Source: Anaerolineaceae bacterium
GTDB taxonomy: Bacteria > Chloroflexota > Anaerolineae > Anaerolineales > Anaerolineaceae
NCBI GenBank assembly: GCA_017995665.1
Contig: JAGOIM010000028.1
Location: 1-12,211, forward strand
DNA: 12,211 bases
Reading direction: 5' to 3'
The translations under genes and the position numbers were made by a program. Positions 1 to 7,137 of this stretch are shown here, piece after piece (positions within the stretch are counted from its first letter, which is position 1; each line of letters begins with the position of its first letter). Below the pieces are notes generated by a model that was not told where the DNA came from, searched no databases, and saw only the letters and a program-made list of their open reading frames with translations.

Positions 1-1
1 T

Positions 2-106
2 AACGTAGCTGCGATGCGAAAATTGGTGATACTGATGTATGGCGTTTTGAAGTCAGGAAAAGCATTTGACCCTAATTATGCACAAATTAGGGCCAAAAAC
101 CCTTGA
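2..106 (+). pseudogene. IS110-family transposase, C-terminal fragment (5' end outside window)
   Basis: The window opens inside a + strand reading frame whose translation contains AAMRKLVILMYGVLKSGKAF followed by DPNYAQIRAKNP and a TGA at 104-106. The pattern M-R-K-L-x(4)-Y-G-V-L-K-x-G-K-x-F-D-P is the usual C-terminal end of IS110/IS116/IS902 transposases (DEDD plus Ser transposases that work with a bridge RNA). Only 34 residues are in the window, so it cannot be judged whether the rest of the element is intact. Family members commonly continue after this point with a segment like LD-x-Q-D-G-I. That segment is present here one frame over (K-T-L-D-T-Q-D-G-I-Y, then TAA at 144-146), so a one-base insertion in the A5 run at 95-99 may have shortened the protein. 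Family call is fairly secure; the frameshift is inference. Confidence 0.72.
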
Positions 107-156
107 CACCCAAGACGGTATCTACATATCGCCGTTGGCATATTAAAAATCAGGTT
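107..156. mobile_element. Probable right-end region of the IS110-type element
   Basis: These bases separate the transposase stop from the prfB stop codon. IS110-group elements lack long terminal inverted repeats, so the exact end cannot be placed by eye. I see no hairpin with a T-run that would terminate prfB transcription coming from the right. If the element ends here, its right flank is very short. That fits the IS110 group (bridge RNA upstream of the transposase) better than the IS1111 group, which carries the RNA downstream. Inference only. Confidence 0.35.
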
Positions 157-1234
157 CTATTTCATCCGTAGATATGCTTCCATAAAACCATCCAAAGCAC
201 CATCCAAGACCGCTTGGGTATTTCCTGTTTCATACTCTGTGCGATGGTCTTTAACCATTTGATAGGGGTGGAGGACGTAGGAGCGGATTTGGCTTCCCCA
301 TTCCACTTTTTTGAATTCGCCTTTGAGATCCGAAATTTCATCGGCATGGGCTTGCTGTTGCAATTCAAAAAGACGGGAACGTAAAACTTTTAGGGCAGAC
401 TCACGATTTTGAGTTTGCGAGCGTTCATTTTGACAGGTTACGACTAAACCGGTTGCCAAATGAATGATGCGGACTGCGGTCATGTTCTTTTGCACATTTT
501 GCCCGCCTGCACCGGAGGATTTATAAACTTCAATTTCGATGTCTTCCGGACGAATAACAATCTCGCTGTTGTCCTCAATTTCGGGCAAAAGCTCAACCAG
601 CGCAAAGGATGTATGCCGGCGATGAGCTGAGTCGAAGGGCGAAAGGCGAACCAAACGGTGGACACCTTTTTCGGATCGCAAGTAGCCGTATGCCAACTCG
701 CCTGTTACTGAAATTGTTACCGATTTGACACCGGCTTCTTCACCCGGAGTTCGGTCTAAAATTTCCGTTTTGTAACCGCTGTTTTCAGCCCAACGCAAAT
801 ACATTCTCTCGAGCATACCAGCCCAGTCTTGCGAATCGGTACCACCTGCGCCGGCATGAATTGCCAAAATAGCGTTTCCGTGGTCATATTCGCCCGAAAG
901 CAATAGCGTGGTCTGCTTTTTTCCGAGCAGTTTTTCCAGGTTGTCTACTTGTTGCTCAATCTCAGCACTTAAGCTGCCATCATCAAGTTCAAGCAGAGAT
1001 TCCAAACCTTCGATTTGCGTTTGAAGGGAGTTCCATTCATTGATTTGGTTATCAAGCGATGTGATTTTTTTCATAACCGTTTGGGCGGTTGTTGGATTAT
1101 CCCAAAAGCTTTGGCTTTCGCTTTGTTTTTGTAAATTTGAGAGTTCTTCAGTTTTTTGAGCTAAGTCAAAGATGCTCCTGGAGCAAATTGAACTGATTAT
1201 TCAAGGCTTTGATGCGGTCGTTAAGGTCAGCCAT
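157..1234 (-). CDS. prfB: Peptide chain release factor 2, expressed by +1 programmed frameshift
   Basis: RF2 recognises UGA/UAA in the ribosomal A site and releases the peptide. The first 22 codons run from ATG at 1234 (MADLNDRIKAL...) to CTT at 1171-1169, then an in-frame TGA (1168-1166). A +1 shift continues with GAC into a 336-residue frame ending in TAG at 157-159. Total length is 358 aa, close to the usual 360-370. The second part carries the SPF stop-codon recognition tripeptide (in RLSPFDSAHRR) and the GGQ hydrolysis motif (SSGAGGQNVQK). Residues just after the shift (SFWDNPTTAQ) match the usual N-terminal coiled-coil region, showing that translation does not begin at the later ATG at 1074. 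A GAAGGGA ribosome-binding site (1247-1241) lies 6 nt before the start, inside the end of ftsY, whose stop is 1 nt upstream. Last gene of the block. Confidence 0.96.
1165..1180 (-). promoter_or_regulatory. RF2 programmed +1 frameshift site
   Basis: Read on the minus strand, the site is CAGGAG-CAT-CTT-TGA-C. It has the canonical CTT TGA C slippery core at 1171-1165 and an internal Shine-Dalgarno-like CAGGAG (1180-1175) spaced exactly as in the well-studied E. coli prfB site. Low RF2 leaves the UGA unread and promotes the shift, so RF2 autoregulates its own synthesis. The stop is codon 23. Confidence 0.95.
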
Positions 1235-1235
1235 C

Positions 1236-2156
1236 TTATTTCCCTTCGTCCTTAGTGAATATGCTATCAATAAAGGCTTCTTTGTCAAATAATTGAAGGT
1301 CTTCAACTTTTTCACCTAAACCGGCATAGATAACCGGCAGGTTGAGTTGGTCTTTGATAGCGAAGACCATTCCACCTTTGGCTGAACTGTCAAGCTTTGC
1401 CAAAATTGCACCGTTCAGGTGAACCGCTTTGCCGAAGGCTTCTGCCTGGTTGAGGGCATTTTGTCCGGTGGTGGTGTCTATTACAATCCAGGAATAATGC
1501 GGTGCACCGGGAAGAGCTTTTTCTGCCACGCGATAGACTTTTTTGATTTCTTCCATCAGGTTATAGCGGGTGTGAAGGCGACCGGCAGTGTCAATTAGAA
1601 CGACATCAATATCACGGGCGAGGGCGGCTTTGATTCCGTCGAAAGTAACCGCACCCGGGTCGCTGTCGGGTTGACCTTTGATAATCGGCACGTCAACGCG
1701 GTTTGCCCAAACCTCTAACTGGTCCGTGGCAGCAGCCCGATAGGTATCTGCACCCACCAGCAAAACGCTTTTTCCCATCGCCTTATATCGGGCAGCCAGT
1801 TTGCCAATCGAGGTGGTTTTACCCGATCCGTTGACACCAGCAACCATGATGACGGTTGGTTTATGTGAAAAATCGGGCTCTACGGCGCTGTAGAGCAGAT
1901 CCGAAAGCTCAGCTTTGAGAAAATCTTCGAGTTGAGCGGTTTTGGTCAAGCCAAGTTCATCGGTTTTTTCGATTGCAGTATCAACTAAATTTAGGGTAGT
2001 TTGAACGCCGACATCGGCTTTAATGAGCAATTCTTCGAGGTCGTCGAAGGTTTCGTCATTAATTTCTGTTGCACCAAAAAAGGTTGCAATCTTCCCGAAT
2101 GCGGTTTCACGGGTTTTTTCAAGGCTGTCAAACCATTTTTTAAAAATATTATCCAT
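1236..2156 (-). CDS. ftsY: Signal recognition particle receptor FtsY
   Basis: FtsY is the SRP receptor GTPase that docks ribosome-nascent-chain-SRP complexes at the membrane translocon. The 306-residue protein has an N-terminal four-helix N domain (about 1-95) and a G domain with every landmark: P-loop GVNGSGKTT (107-115), DTYRAAA (137-143), DTAGR (189-193), the base-recognition motif as AKLD (253-256) followed by SSAKGG, and GLGE (279-282). It lacks the long acidic A domain of E. coli FtsY, as is common outside the proteobacteria. The base motif reads AKLD where TKLD is usual; the key K and D are retained. The start is 5 nt from the rlmN stop with no clear Shine-Dalgarno, so translation is probably coupled to rlmN; the stop is 1 nt from the prfB ATG. 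Confidence 0.96.
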   Translation of the reverse strand: MDNIFKKWFDSLEKTRETAFGKIATFFGATEINDETFDDLEELLIKADVGVQTTLNLVDTAIEKTDELGLTKTAQLEDFLKAELSDLLYSAVEPDFSHKPTVIMVAGVNGSGKTTSIGKLAARYKAMGKSVLLVGADTYRAAATDQLEVWANRVDVPIIKGQPDSDPGAVTFDGIKAALARDIDVVLIDTAGRLHTRYNLMEEIKKVYRVAEKALPGAPHYSWIVIDTTTGQNALNQAEAFGKAVHLNGAILAKLDSSAKGGMVFAIKDQLNLPVIYAGLGEKVEDLQLFDKEAFIDSIFTKDEGK

Positions 2157-2161
2157 AATGT

Positions 2162-3208
2162 CTATTTTTCACTTTGTTGAGTTTGTGCTAATTGCCCACA
2201 ACCGGCATTGATATCAATCCCCATTCGTAAACGGACAGAATTTGGAATGCCAATATCGGTCAGGACTTTGGCAAAATCGTTAACCCGTTCACGGGGAGAA
2301 CCCGGCATAGGGTATTCTTTGCTCGGATTCAAGGCAATCAAGTTTATGTGACATAGCATACCACGAACCAATGCGGCCAATTGCTTGGCTTGTTTTTCAC
2401 TATCGTTAATCCCATCAATCAGGGCATATTCAAAAGTAATCCGGCGACGGGTCTTATCGACATATTCCCGACAGGCAGCAATCAAATTCGTTAGCGGATG
2501 AATGCGGTTGGATGGAACGAGTTGAGACCGTAAATCATCTTCTGGTGCGTGTAGGCTTATAGCTAAATTGACTTGAGAGTCTAAGTCTGTAAATTCTTTA
2601 ATCTTAGGGATAATGCCAACGGTGCTGATTGTAATTCTTCTGGCACCAAAATTGAACAAATTGGGGTCGGTAAGGGAGTTGACTGAACGCATTACATTGG
2701 CATAATTGAGGAATGGTTCGCCCATGCCCATATAAACAATATTCGTCAGTTTTTCGCCTTTTGCTTCCAGCTCGCGCATGACGAAAAGGATTTGGCCTAA
2801 AATTTCTCCACTGCTCAAGTTCCTCGTAAAACCCATTTGTCCGGTTGCACAAAAAACACAACCGAGAGGGCAGCCAACCTGGCTGGAAATACAAACGGTG
2901 TTTCGGTCGGCATACTTCATCAATACGGTTTCGATTTTATTTCCGTTTTGGAGTTCAAAAAGATGCTTAACCGTTTTTTTGTCACTCGAAACAAGACTGG
3001 TCAGCGGTTTTACCGGATCTATAATGAAATTATTTTCTAATTCAGCCTTTAGCGAGTTTGGAATGTTGCCAAATTCGGAAAAGTTTTGATAATGATGTTT
3101 GTAAAGCCCTTCAATAATTTGTTTCGAGCGGAATTTGGGCTGCTTTAATCTTGCTAACTCTTCAGTTAGCTCTTCGCTTGTTAAATCGAGCAATATTTTT
3201 TTATCCAT
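2162..3208 (-). CDS. rlmN: Dual-specificity 23S rRNA (A2503-C2) / tRNA (A37-C2) methyltransferase
   Basis: RlmN is a radical-SAM enzyme that puts a C2 methyl on A2503 of 23S rRNA and on A37 of some tRNAs, aiding fidelity and peptidyl-transfer-centre function. The 348-residue protein carries the 4Fe-4S motif C113-x3-C117-x2-C120 (GCPLGCVFC), the mechanistic Cys106 seven residues before it, GMGEPFLNY for SAM binding, and the methyl-carrying Cys337 in NAGCGQL. These cysteines match the spacing of the E. coli enzyme (C118, C125, C129, C132, C355). The Cfr resistance enzyme is a paralogue, but the overall motif set and housekeeping context fit RlmN. Its first 8 nt overlap the end of the HAD phosphatase gene, so translation is probably coupled. 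Confidence 0.95.
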   Translation of the reverse strand: MDKKILLDLTSEELTEELARLKQPKFRSKQIIEGLYKHHYQNFSEFGNIPNSLKAELENNFIIDPVKPLTSLVSSDKKTVKHLFELQNGNKIETVLMKYADRNTVCISSQVGCPLGCVFCATGQMGFTRNLSSGEILGQILFVMRELEAKGEKLTNIVYMGMGEPFLNYANVMRSVNSLTDPNLFNFGARRITISTVGIIPKIKEFTDLDSQVNLAISLHAPEDDLRSQLVPSNRIHPLTNLIAACREYVDKTRRRITFEYALIDGINDSEKQAKQLAALVRGMLCHINLIALNPSKEYPMPGSPRERVNDFAKVLTDIGIPNSVRLRMGIDINAGCGQLAQTQQSEK

Positions 3209-3998
3209 TAATCAAAGTTTCCAAATCTTTTGCAACAATATCAGGTTTTGGCTCCCACTTTTCCAAATCGGCCAAAGAATTTACGCCTGAGAGAACAAAG
3301 GCGGAATGAAAGCCGCCATTATGTGCTCCGAGGATATCGGTTATCAATCTGTCACCAACGCAAAGCACTTGATCAGGCTCTAAGTGCATGGTTTTGATCG
3401 CTTGCTTATACATGTTTGGTGACGGTTTACCGATAACAATCGGCTCAGTCCCGGAGGCTGTTTTTACTGCGGCAACCATCACGCCCGCACCAGGGATTGG
3501 ACCATGGGGAGTCGGGAAGATAGGGTCAGTATTTGTTGCCAGAAAAGTTGCACCTTCGAAGATTTGATTAGCAGCAAATTTTATCTTTTCGTAATTCAAA
3601 TTTCTGTCTAAACCAACGACCACAAAATCCGCTTGCAGATTGTTCTCATCATTCACCAAGGTAAAACCGCGTGCAATTGCATCCGATTTGAATGAATCCG
3701 AACCGATGATAAACAGATTTTTCTTATTAGGGTGATTCTCTTGTATATAGAGGAAGGTCGCCACAGCACTGGTTAATATCTGCCTTGATTCTACTTCCAC
3801 ACCTATAGAATGGAGCTTATCTTGATATTCTTGAATGGTTTTAGCAGAATTGTTTGTCGCAAAAACGAAAGCAAGCCCGATTCGATCAATGTCAGAAAAA
3901 ATCTTGGGCAGGTTTCCAATTGCTTCGTCACCATGCCAAATGACCCCATCCATGTCGAGGATGAGGCCTTTGAGCGTTGGGAAATGATCCAGGATCAT
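3201..3998 (-). CDS. HAD-IIA family phosphatase (NagD / 4-nitrophenylphosphatase-like)
   Basis: The 265-residue cytoplasmic protein has all haloacid-dehalogenase motifs: I, DMDGV (D15 nucleophile, D17 acid/base); II, FATNNS (47-51 region); III, GKP (K191); IV, GDRLITD (D216, D221). A large cap domain of type C2 lies between motifs II and III, which is the IIA subgroup (NagD, phosphoglycolate/p-nitrophenyl phosphatases). Such enzymes hydrolyse small phosphomonoesters; the substrate cannot be read from the sequence. It lies inside a translation/protein-fate block: its ATG shares one base with the clpP stop (TAATG) and its end overlaps rlmN by 8 nt. A metabolite-repair role, such as 2-phosphoglycolate removal, would be guesswork. 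Confidence 0.9.
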   Translation of the reverse strand: MILDHFPTLKGLILDMDGVIWHGDEAIGNLPKIFSDIDRIGLAFVFATNNSAKTIQEYQDKLHSIGVEVESRQILTSAVATFLYIQENHPNKKNLFIIGSDSFKSDAIARGFTLVNDENNLQADFVVVGLDRNLNYEKIKFAANQIFEGATFLATNTDPIFPTPHGPIPGAGVMVAAVKTASGTEPIVIGKPSPNMYKQAIKTMHLEPDQVLCVGDRLITDILGAHNGGFHSAFVLSGVNSLADLEKWEPKPDIVAKDLETLING

Positions 3999-4603
3999 TA
4001 TTTCTTGGGAGGTTCCAATACCTTGTCAATCAAACCATATTCGAGGGCTTGAGTGGCAGTCATGTAATGGTCGCGGTCGGTATCTTTTTGAATTCTTTCG
4101 ATTGGCTGGCCGGTAACTTCGGCAAAGAACGAGTTCAAATAGGTCTTGAGTCGAAGAATTTCTTTTGCCATAATTTCGATATCCGAAGCTTGACCTTCTG
4201 AACCGCCAAGCGGTTGGTGCATATGGATAGTCGCATTAGGCAAGGCGTAACGTTGACCTTTTGTGCCACCGGCTAATAAGACAGTACCAAAACTGGCGGC
4301 CATACCAACGGCGACGGTGCTAATTGAGTTGGGAATCATCCTCATTGTATCCAAAATTGCCAAACCGGCATAAATTGAGCCACCGGGGGAATTGATGTAC
4401 ATCTGAATGGATTTTTCCGGGTCAATCTGGCTGAGGTAGAGTAATTGAGCAACGACGACATTCGCAACCTGGTCATTGATAGCGGAACCAACAAAGACGA
4501 TGCGTTCTTTTAGTAGTAAAGAATAAATATCATAAGCACGTTCGCCAAGCGCTCCGCGCTCAACGACCATTGGAACCACTGATTGAAAATCATTTTTTTG
4601 CAT
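3998..4603 (-). CDS. clpP: ATP-dependent Clp protease proteolytic subunit
   Basis: ClpP forms the double-heptameric serine-protease chamber that works with ClpX or ClpA/C unfoldases. The protein has 201 aa and a complete catalytic triad: Ser104 in GMAASFG, His129 in MHQPLGG, and Asp178 in the KDTDRDHY segment. The 25- and 49-residue spacings are the same as in E. coli ClpP. A GAAAGGAC Shine-Dalgarno sits just upstream of the ATG. It follows tig by 54 nt, the common tig-clpP arrangement. clpX, the frequent third partner, is absent here; a HAD phosphatase follows instead, with a 1-nt overlap. Confidence 0.97.
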   Translation of the reverse strand: MQKNDFQSVVPMVVERGALGERAYDIYSLLLKERIVFVGSAINDQVANVVVAQLLYLSQIDPEKSIQMYINSPGGSIYAGLAILDTMRMIPNSISTVAVGMAASFGTVLLAGGTKGQRYALPNATIHMHQPLGGSEGQASDIEIMAKEILRLKTYLNSFFAEVTGQPIERIQKDTDRDHYMTATQALEYGLIDKVLEPPKK

Positions 4604-4657
4604 TTTAGTGTCCTTTCATGCTTAGTTTAATAGTTCTTTATAAGAAATATATTAGTC
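4604..4657 (-). other. tig-clpP spacer
   Basis: A 54-nt AT-rich spacer containing the clpP ribosome-binding site and a short perfect inverted repeat, TTCTT-TAT-AAGAA (4634-4646). The repeat is too AT-rich and short to call a terminator. Nothing else is seen. Confidence 0.5.
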
Positions 4658-6124
4658 TTATTCAGCTTCTTTTTCAGAGCTGTCTTCAGCTTTTTCTTCA
4701 AGCGGGGTGTCAGTGCTTTCGGTGGAATCTGCGGCTTCTGCTTCAGTTTCTTCGGCTGCTTCTTCTTCCTTAACTTCTTCGGCAGGAATAGATTCAGGAG
4801 CGGCAATTTTGCGTAACTGCAAGCGGATTGCTTTAACCAGTGCGTTTCGGGCAGCTTCGTTGGATAAATACTCTTGGAATTTATCTTTACCGAGTTCTTT
4901 AAAAGCGGTTTCAAATTCACCGCTTGCCAGCATGTCATTCATTACGTTGTTAAATTCCATTGAAAGACCTTTGTCATCTACCTTGACGTCAAATAAGTCC
5001 CGAATGGCATCCATAACAATCGAGCGTTCCAAACGATTATGAGCAACAGATTTAACTTCTTCTTCCATAAATTGATCATGGTCGATTTTTCTCATCTTGA
5101 GATAAACATCCAAATCCAAGCCACGATGTTCAAGACTATGCTCAATTTGATGGAGGACATCATGCTCTTCGTCTTCAACCATTTGGGGTGGGTATTTCAG
5201 ACTTGCTTGTTCACGGATTAAATCAAGAAGTTCAGTGTAATAAGTGCTGTCATAATCAGCACGACCATCGTTTTCTAATTTATCCCGCACAGCCTGGCGA
5301 AGTGCATCTTCGCTCTCAAAGCCGCCAACCTGTTTGAGGAATTCCTCATCGATTGCGGGAAGTTCAAGCTCTTTGACCGATTGAAGATCAATGTTAAAAA
5401 GGACATTTTTGCCGGCAAAGATGTCGTACTCATCTTTGTCTTCATAGCTATGCTGAATTGAGAATTTATCTTCGGCTTTTTTGCCGATAAATTCCCGTGC
5501 AAAACCACGGAAAGGCCATTCAGTATCTCGTTCTTCGTCTTCAGTTGGAATTAATGTCTGCTGAGGAGCTGATTTGACTAAAATTGCATCTTCACCGTCG
5601 CTTGGGTTTTCGTCAGTTGCTTCTAAGGTGAAATAGACTAATTGACCAACTTTGGCTTCACCTTCGGCTGGGACAATAGTTGCAGATTGCTGGCGCATTT
5701 TATTGATGAAATCATCAACATCTTCATCAGTGACTGCCGGGAGCTCATAAGGCTTTTTAACTTCGTCAAGGTTGCCCAGTTCAGCAACAGGAGCCAAAGG
5801 AATGGAGAAAACAAATACAGGGGGTACCTGGCTTTTGATTTCTTCCAAATTACCGGGACCGTAGGGCTCAATGTTTTCTTGCTTGAGAAGTTCGGGATAA
5901 ACATCGTCCAGCATCAAGTCAATTGCTTCTTCAAGGATTGCACCTTCACCAACATGGTTCAGGATTACGTTATAGGGTGCCTTACCGGGACGAAAGCCGG
6001 GAATGCGAGTAGTCTTGGCGATTTTTCGTGCGCCGCGTTGTTTGAAACCGTCCAGGACTTCCTGTTCGAATTCAGCAGTGACTTTGACCTGATGGTCGTC
6101 AGTAAAGATTTTTTCAGTTTTCAA
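4658..6124 (-). CDS. tig: Trigger factor, ribosome-associated chaperone
   Basis: Trigger factor binds ribosomal protein L23 at the exit tunnel and shields nascent chains. The 488-residue protein shows the ribosome-docking signature GFRPGKAP (43-50) in its N-terminal domain, a central FKBP-like region (about 160-255) ending with the typical ...ELPAIDEEF segment, and a helical C-terminal chaperone domain. The last 40 or so residues form a Glu/Ala/Ser/Thr-rich acidic tail, probably disordered and absent from many homologues. The FKBP part is divergent and carries an acidic DENPSDGED loop, so proline isomerase activity is uncertain. The start is TTG (6124-6122), preceded 6 nt upstream by AGAGG (6135-6131); no alternative ATG gives a complete N-terminus. 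Only 28 nt separate it from the tRNA-Leu 3' end, so it is probably transcribed through the tRNA. Confidence 0.94.
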   Translation of the reverse strand: MKTEKIFTDDHQVKVTAEFEQEVLDGFKQRGARKIAKTTRIPGFRPGKAPYNVILNHVGEGAILEEAIDLMLDDVYPELLKQENIEPYGPGNLEEIKSQVPPVFVFSIPLAPVAELGNLDEVKKPYELPAVTDEDVDDFINKMRQQSATIVPAEGEAKVGQLVYFTLEATDENPSDGEDAILVKSAPQQTLIPTEDEERDTEWPFRGFAREFIGKKAEDKFSIQHSYEDKDEYDIFAGKNVLFNIDLQSVKELELPAIDEEFLKQVGGFESEDALRQAVRDKLENDGRADYDSTYYTELLDLIREQASLKYPPQMVEDEEHDVLHQIEHSLEHRGLDLDVYLKMRKIDHDQFMEEEVKSVAHNRLERSIVMDAIRDLFDVKVDDKGLSMEFNNVMNDMLASGEFETAFKELGKDKFQEYLSNEAARNALVKAIRLQLRKIAAPESIPAEEVKEEEAAEETEAEAADSTESTDTPLEEKAEDSSEKEAE

Positions 6125-6130
6125 TGTTTA

Positions 6131-6135
6131 CCTCT
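6131..6135 (-). promoter_or_regulatory. Ribosome-binding site deciding the TTG start of tig
   Basis: AGAGG on the minus strand, 6 nt before TTG. It supports a non-ATG start, since the translation from TTG has the expected trigger-factor N-terminus and no in-frame ATG lies nearby. Confidence 0.7.
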
Positions 6136-6152
6136 TTGTTGTAATTGTGAAG

Positions 6153-6234
6153 TGGGGAAAGAGGGGCTCGAACCCTCACGCGTTGCCGCACATGATCCTA
6201 AGTCATGCCTGTCTGCCAATTCCAGCACTTCCCC
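6153..6234 (-). tRNA. tRNA-Leu (anticodon UAG)
   Basis: The minus strand folds as a class II tRNA of 82 nt. The acceptor GGGGAAG pairs with TTTCCCC (one G-U at the base). The anticodon stem CATGA/TCATG encloses the loop CTTAGGA with anticodon TAG (6200-6198), reading CUA and other CUN leucine codons. A long variable arm (TGCGGCAACGCG) and a T-arm GAGGG-TTCGAGC-CCCTC follow. The discriminator base is A, as leucine identity requires. The CCA end is not encoded, so it must be added after processing. It lies 5 nt downstream of a predicted transcription start and 28 nt upstream of tig, with no terminator between. Confidence 0.95.
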
Positions 6235-6245
6235 TCAAACGATTG

Positions 6246-6274
6246 ATTATATTTTAATTACTATGGCGCGTCAA
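6246..6274 (-). promoter_or_regulatory. Sigma70-type promoter for tRNA-Leu and probably the tig block
   Basis: On the minus strand, TTGACG (6274-6269) and TATAAT (6251-6246) are separated by exactly 17 nt. The predicted start near 6239 is 5 nt before the mature tRNA 5' end. It sits about 10 nt after the gntR stop. As no other good promoter or terminator was found as far as prfB, it may drive the whole tRNA-tig-clpP-...-prfB unit; internal promoters cannot be excluded. Confidence 0.85.
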
Positions 6275-6284
6275 ATATTTTGCC

Positions 6285-7022
6285 TCAGTTTTCGAACTCA
6301 AAACGGGGGAGATAGGCATCGCCGGTTACGAAATAAAACTTGCTTGCGAGATATGCCGCAGAATTGTATTCAAAGGGAATATCGTCTTCTGTGTATGATA
6401 TGTGGCGAACTTCAAGCAGAGGCTCACCGACACAGTTCAGCAATTCAATTTCTTGTTCGTTTGCCGAGCGAGCCCGTATTTGATAGTCAGCACAGCGAGG
6501 GGTTATATCCAATTCATCTTTTAAATATTTGTAAAAAGACTTTTCGAGTGGTCCTTTGGTTATCTTTTTGACCACTTCCCCCGAAATATAAGTGCGTGTT
6601 ACAGCAATCGGCTCACCATCAGAATAGCGTAATCGTTCAAAGTAAAAGATCCGGCTATTGCTTTGCAGGTTAAAAATGCGGGCAACTTCTTCCACTTCAT
6701 AAGCTTTGAGCTTTTTTAAGAGCAATAATTTCGTGGAAGGAATTCGCCCAAGGGCATTGATATCCTCTGAAAAACCGCGAGGTTCGGAGATTTTTTTCTG
6801 AATTTCGTTTCTGTTTACGAAGGATCCTTTGCCGGGAATACGGCGAATGAGCCCTTCGTGCGAGAGCATGCTGAGCCCTTTGTTGACCGTCATACGGCTT
6901 ACACCATAACGTTCGCAAAGCTCAGCTTCGGTTGGGAGCTGTTGGGCAGAATACTTACCATCCATGATCTCCTGAAGGAGATCCGACCTAATTTTCTTAT
7001 AGATTGGGGTATTTTTCTTCAT
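6285..7022 (-). CDS. GntR/HutC-family transcriptional regulator
   Basis: The 245-residue protein has an N-terminal winged helix-turn-helix: TPIYKKIRSDLL, then LPTEAELCERYGVSRMTVNK and the wing RIPGKGSFV (about residues 5-70). This is the GntR signature. A UTRA-type effector-binding domain follows (about 90-240; ...FERLRYSDGEPIAVTRTYI... and ...EVRHISY... strands), placing it in the HutC subfamily, whose members bind sugar phosphates, amino-acid derivatives or similar ligands. The frame is open upstream to an ATG at 7112, but family N-termini begin a few residues before P-x-Y, so ATG at 7022 (or 7031) is preferred. No metabolic operon lies beside it, so ligand and targets are unknown; autoregulation is usual for the family. 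Confidence 0.88.
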   Translation of the reverse strand: MKKNTPIYKKIRSDLLQEIMDGKYSAQQLPTEAELCERYGVSRMTVNKGLSMLSHEGLIRRIPGKGSFVNRNEIQKKISEPRGFSEDINALGRIPSTKLLLLKKLKAYEVEEVARIFNLQSNSRIFYFERLRYSDGEPIAVTRTYISGEVVKKITKGPLEKSFYKYLKDELDITPRCADYQIRARSANEQEIELLNCVGEPLLEVRHISYTEDDIPFEYNSAAYLASKFYFVTGDAYLPRFEFEN

Positions 7023-7054
7023 AGTCACCATTGTACCCAATTGTGAGGGAAATG

Positions 7055-7084
7055 TATATAGAAATAAGAGAGGAAATCGGTAAA
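7055..7084 (-). promoter_or_regulatory. Candidate gntR promoter
   Basis: TTTACC (7084-7079) and TATATA (7060-7055) are 18 nt apart on the minus strand. A start near 7048 would leave a leader of about 26 nt before the chosen ATG. The -35 box matches consensus at only four of six positions. A second -10-like TACAAT lies closer to the ATG. Confidence 0.35.
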
Positions 7085-7123
7085 AATCTGGAAAAATGCA
7101 AAAAGTCCTCAAAAATTAATACC

Positions 7124-7136
7124 TTGTTATAAACAA
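7124..7136. repeat. Short palindrome TTGTT-ATA-AACAA between the polymerase gene and gntR
   Basis: A perfect 5-bp inverted repeat with a 3-nt centre, 1 nt after the polymerase stop codon and about 100 bp upstream of the gntR start. It could be a regulator operator or merely AT-rich sequence. It has no GC stem or T-run, so it is a poor terminator. Confidence 0.3.
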
Positions 7137-7137
7137 A

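Noticed and set aside
157..1074. prfB starting at the in-frame ATG at 1074
   Set aside because: The upstream frameshift site, ribosome-binding site and conserved N-terminal residues show that the gene begins at 1234.
4634..4646. TTCTT-TAT-AAGAA as a terminator between tig and clpP
   Set aside because: The stem is 5 bp and nearly all AT with no T-run of note; more likely chance.
6153..6234. tRNA-Leu as an integration site for a mobile element
   Set aside because: No integrase, no repeated tRNA 3' end nearby, and housekeeping genes lie directly downstream.
5642..6571. Long + strand open frame of 309 codons over tig, the tRNA and gntR
   Set aside because: It lies opposite two convincing genes and a tRNA, has no family features or ribosome-binding site, and is a reverse-strand shadow.
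6285..7112. GntR regulator starting at ATG 7112
   Set aside because: The extra 30 residues (aromatic-rich, MRTFCIFPDF...) are not part of the family, and the candidate promoter lies inside them.
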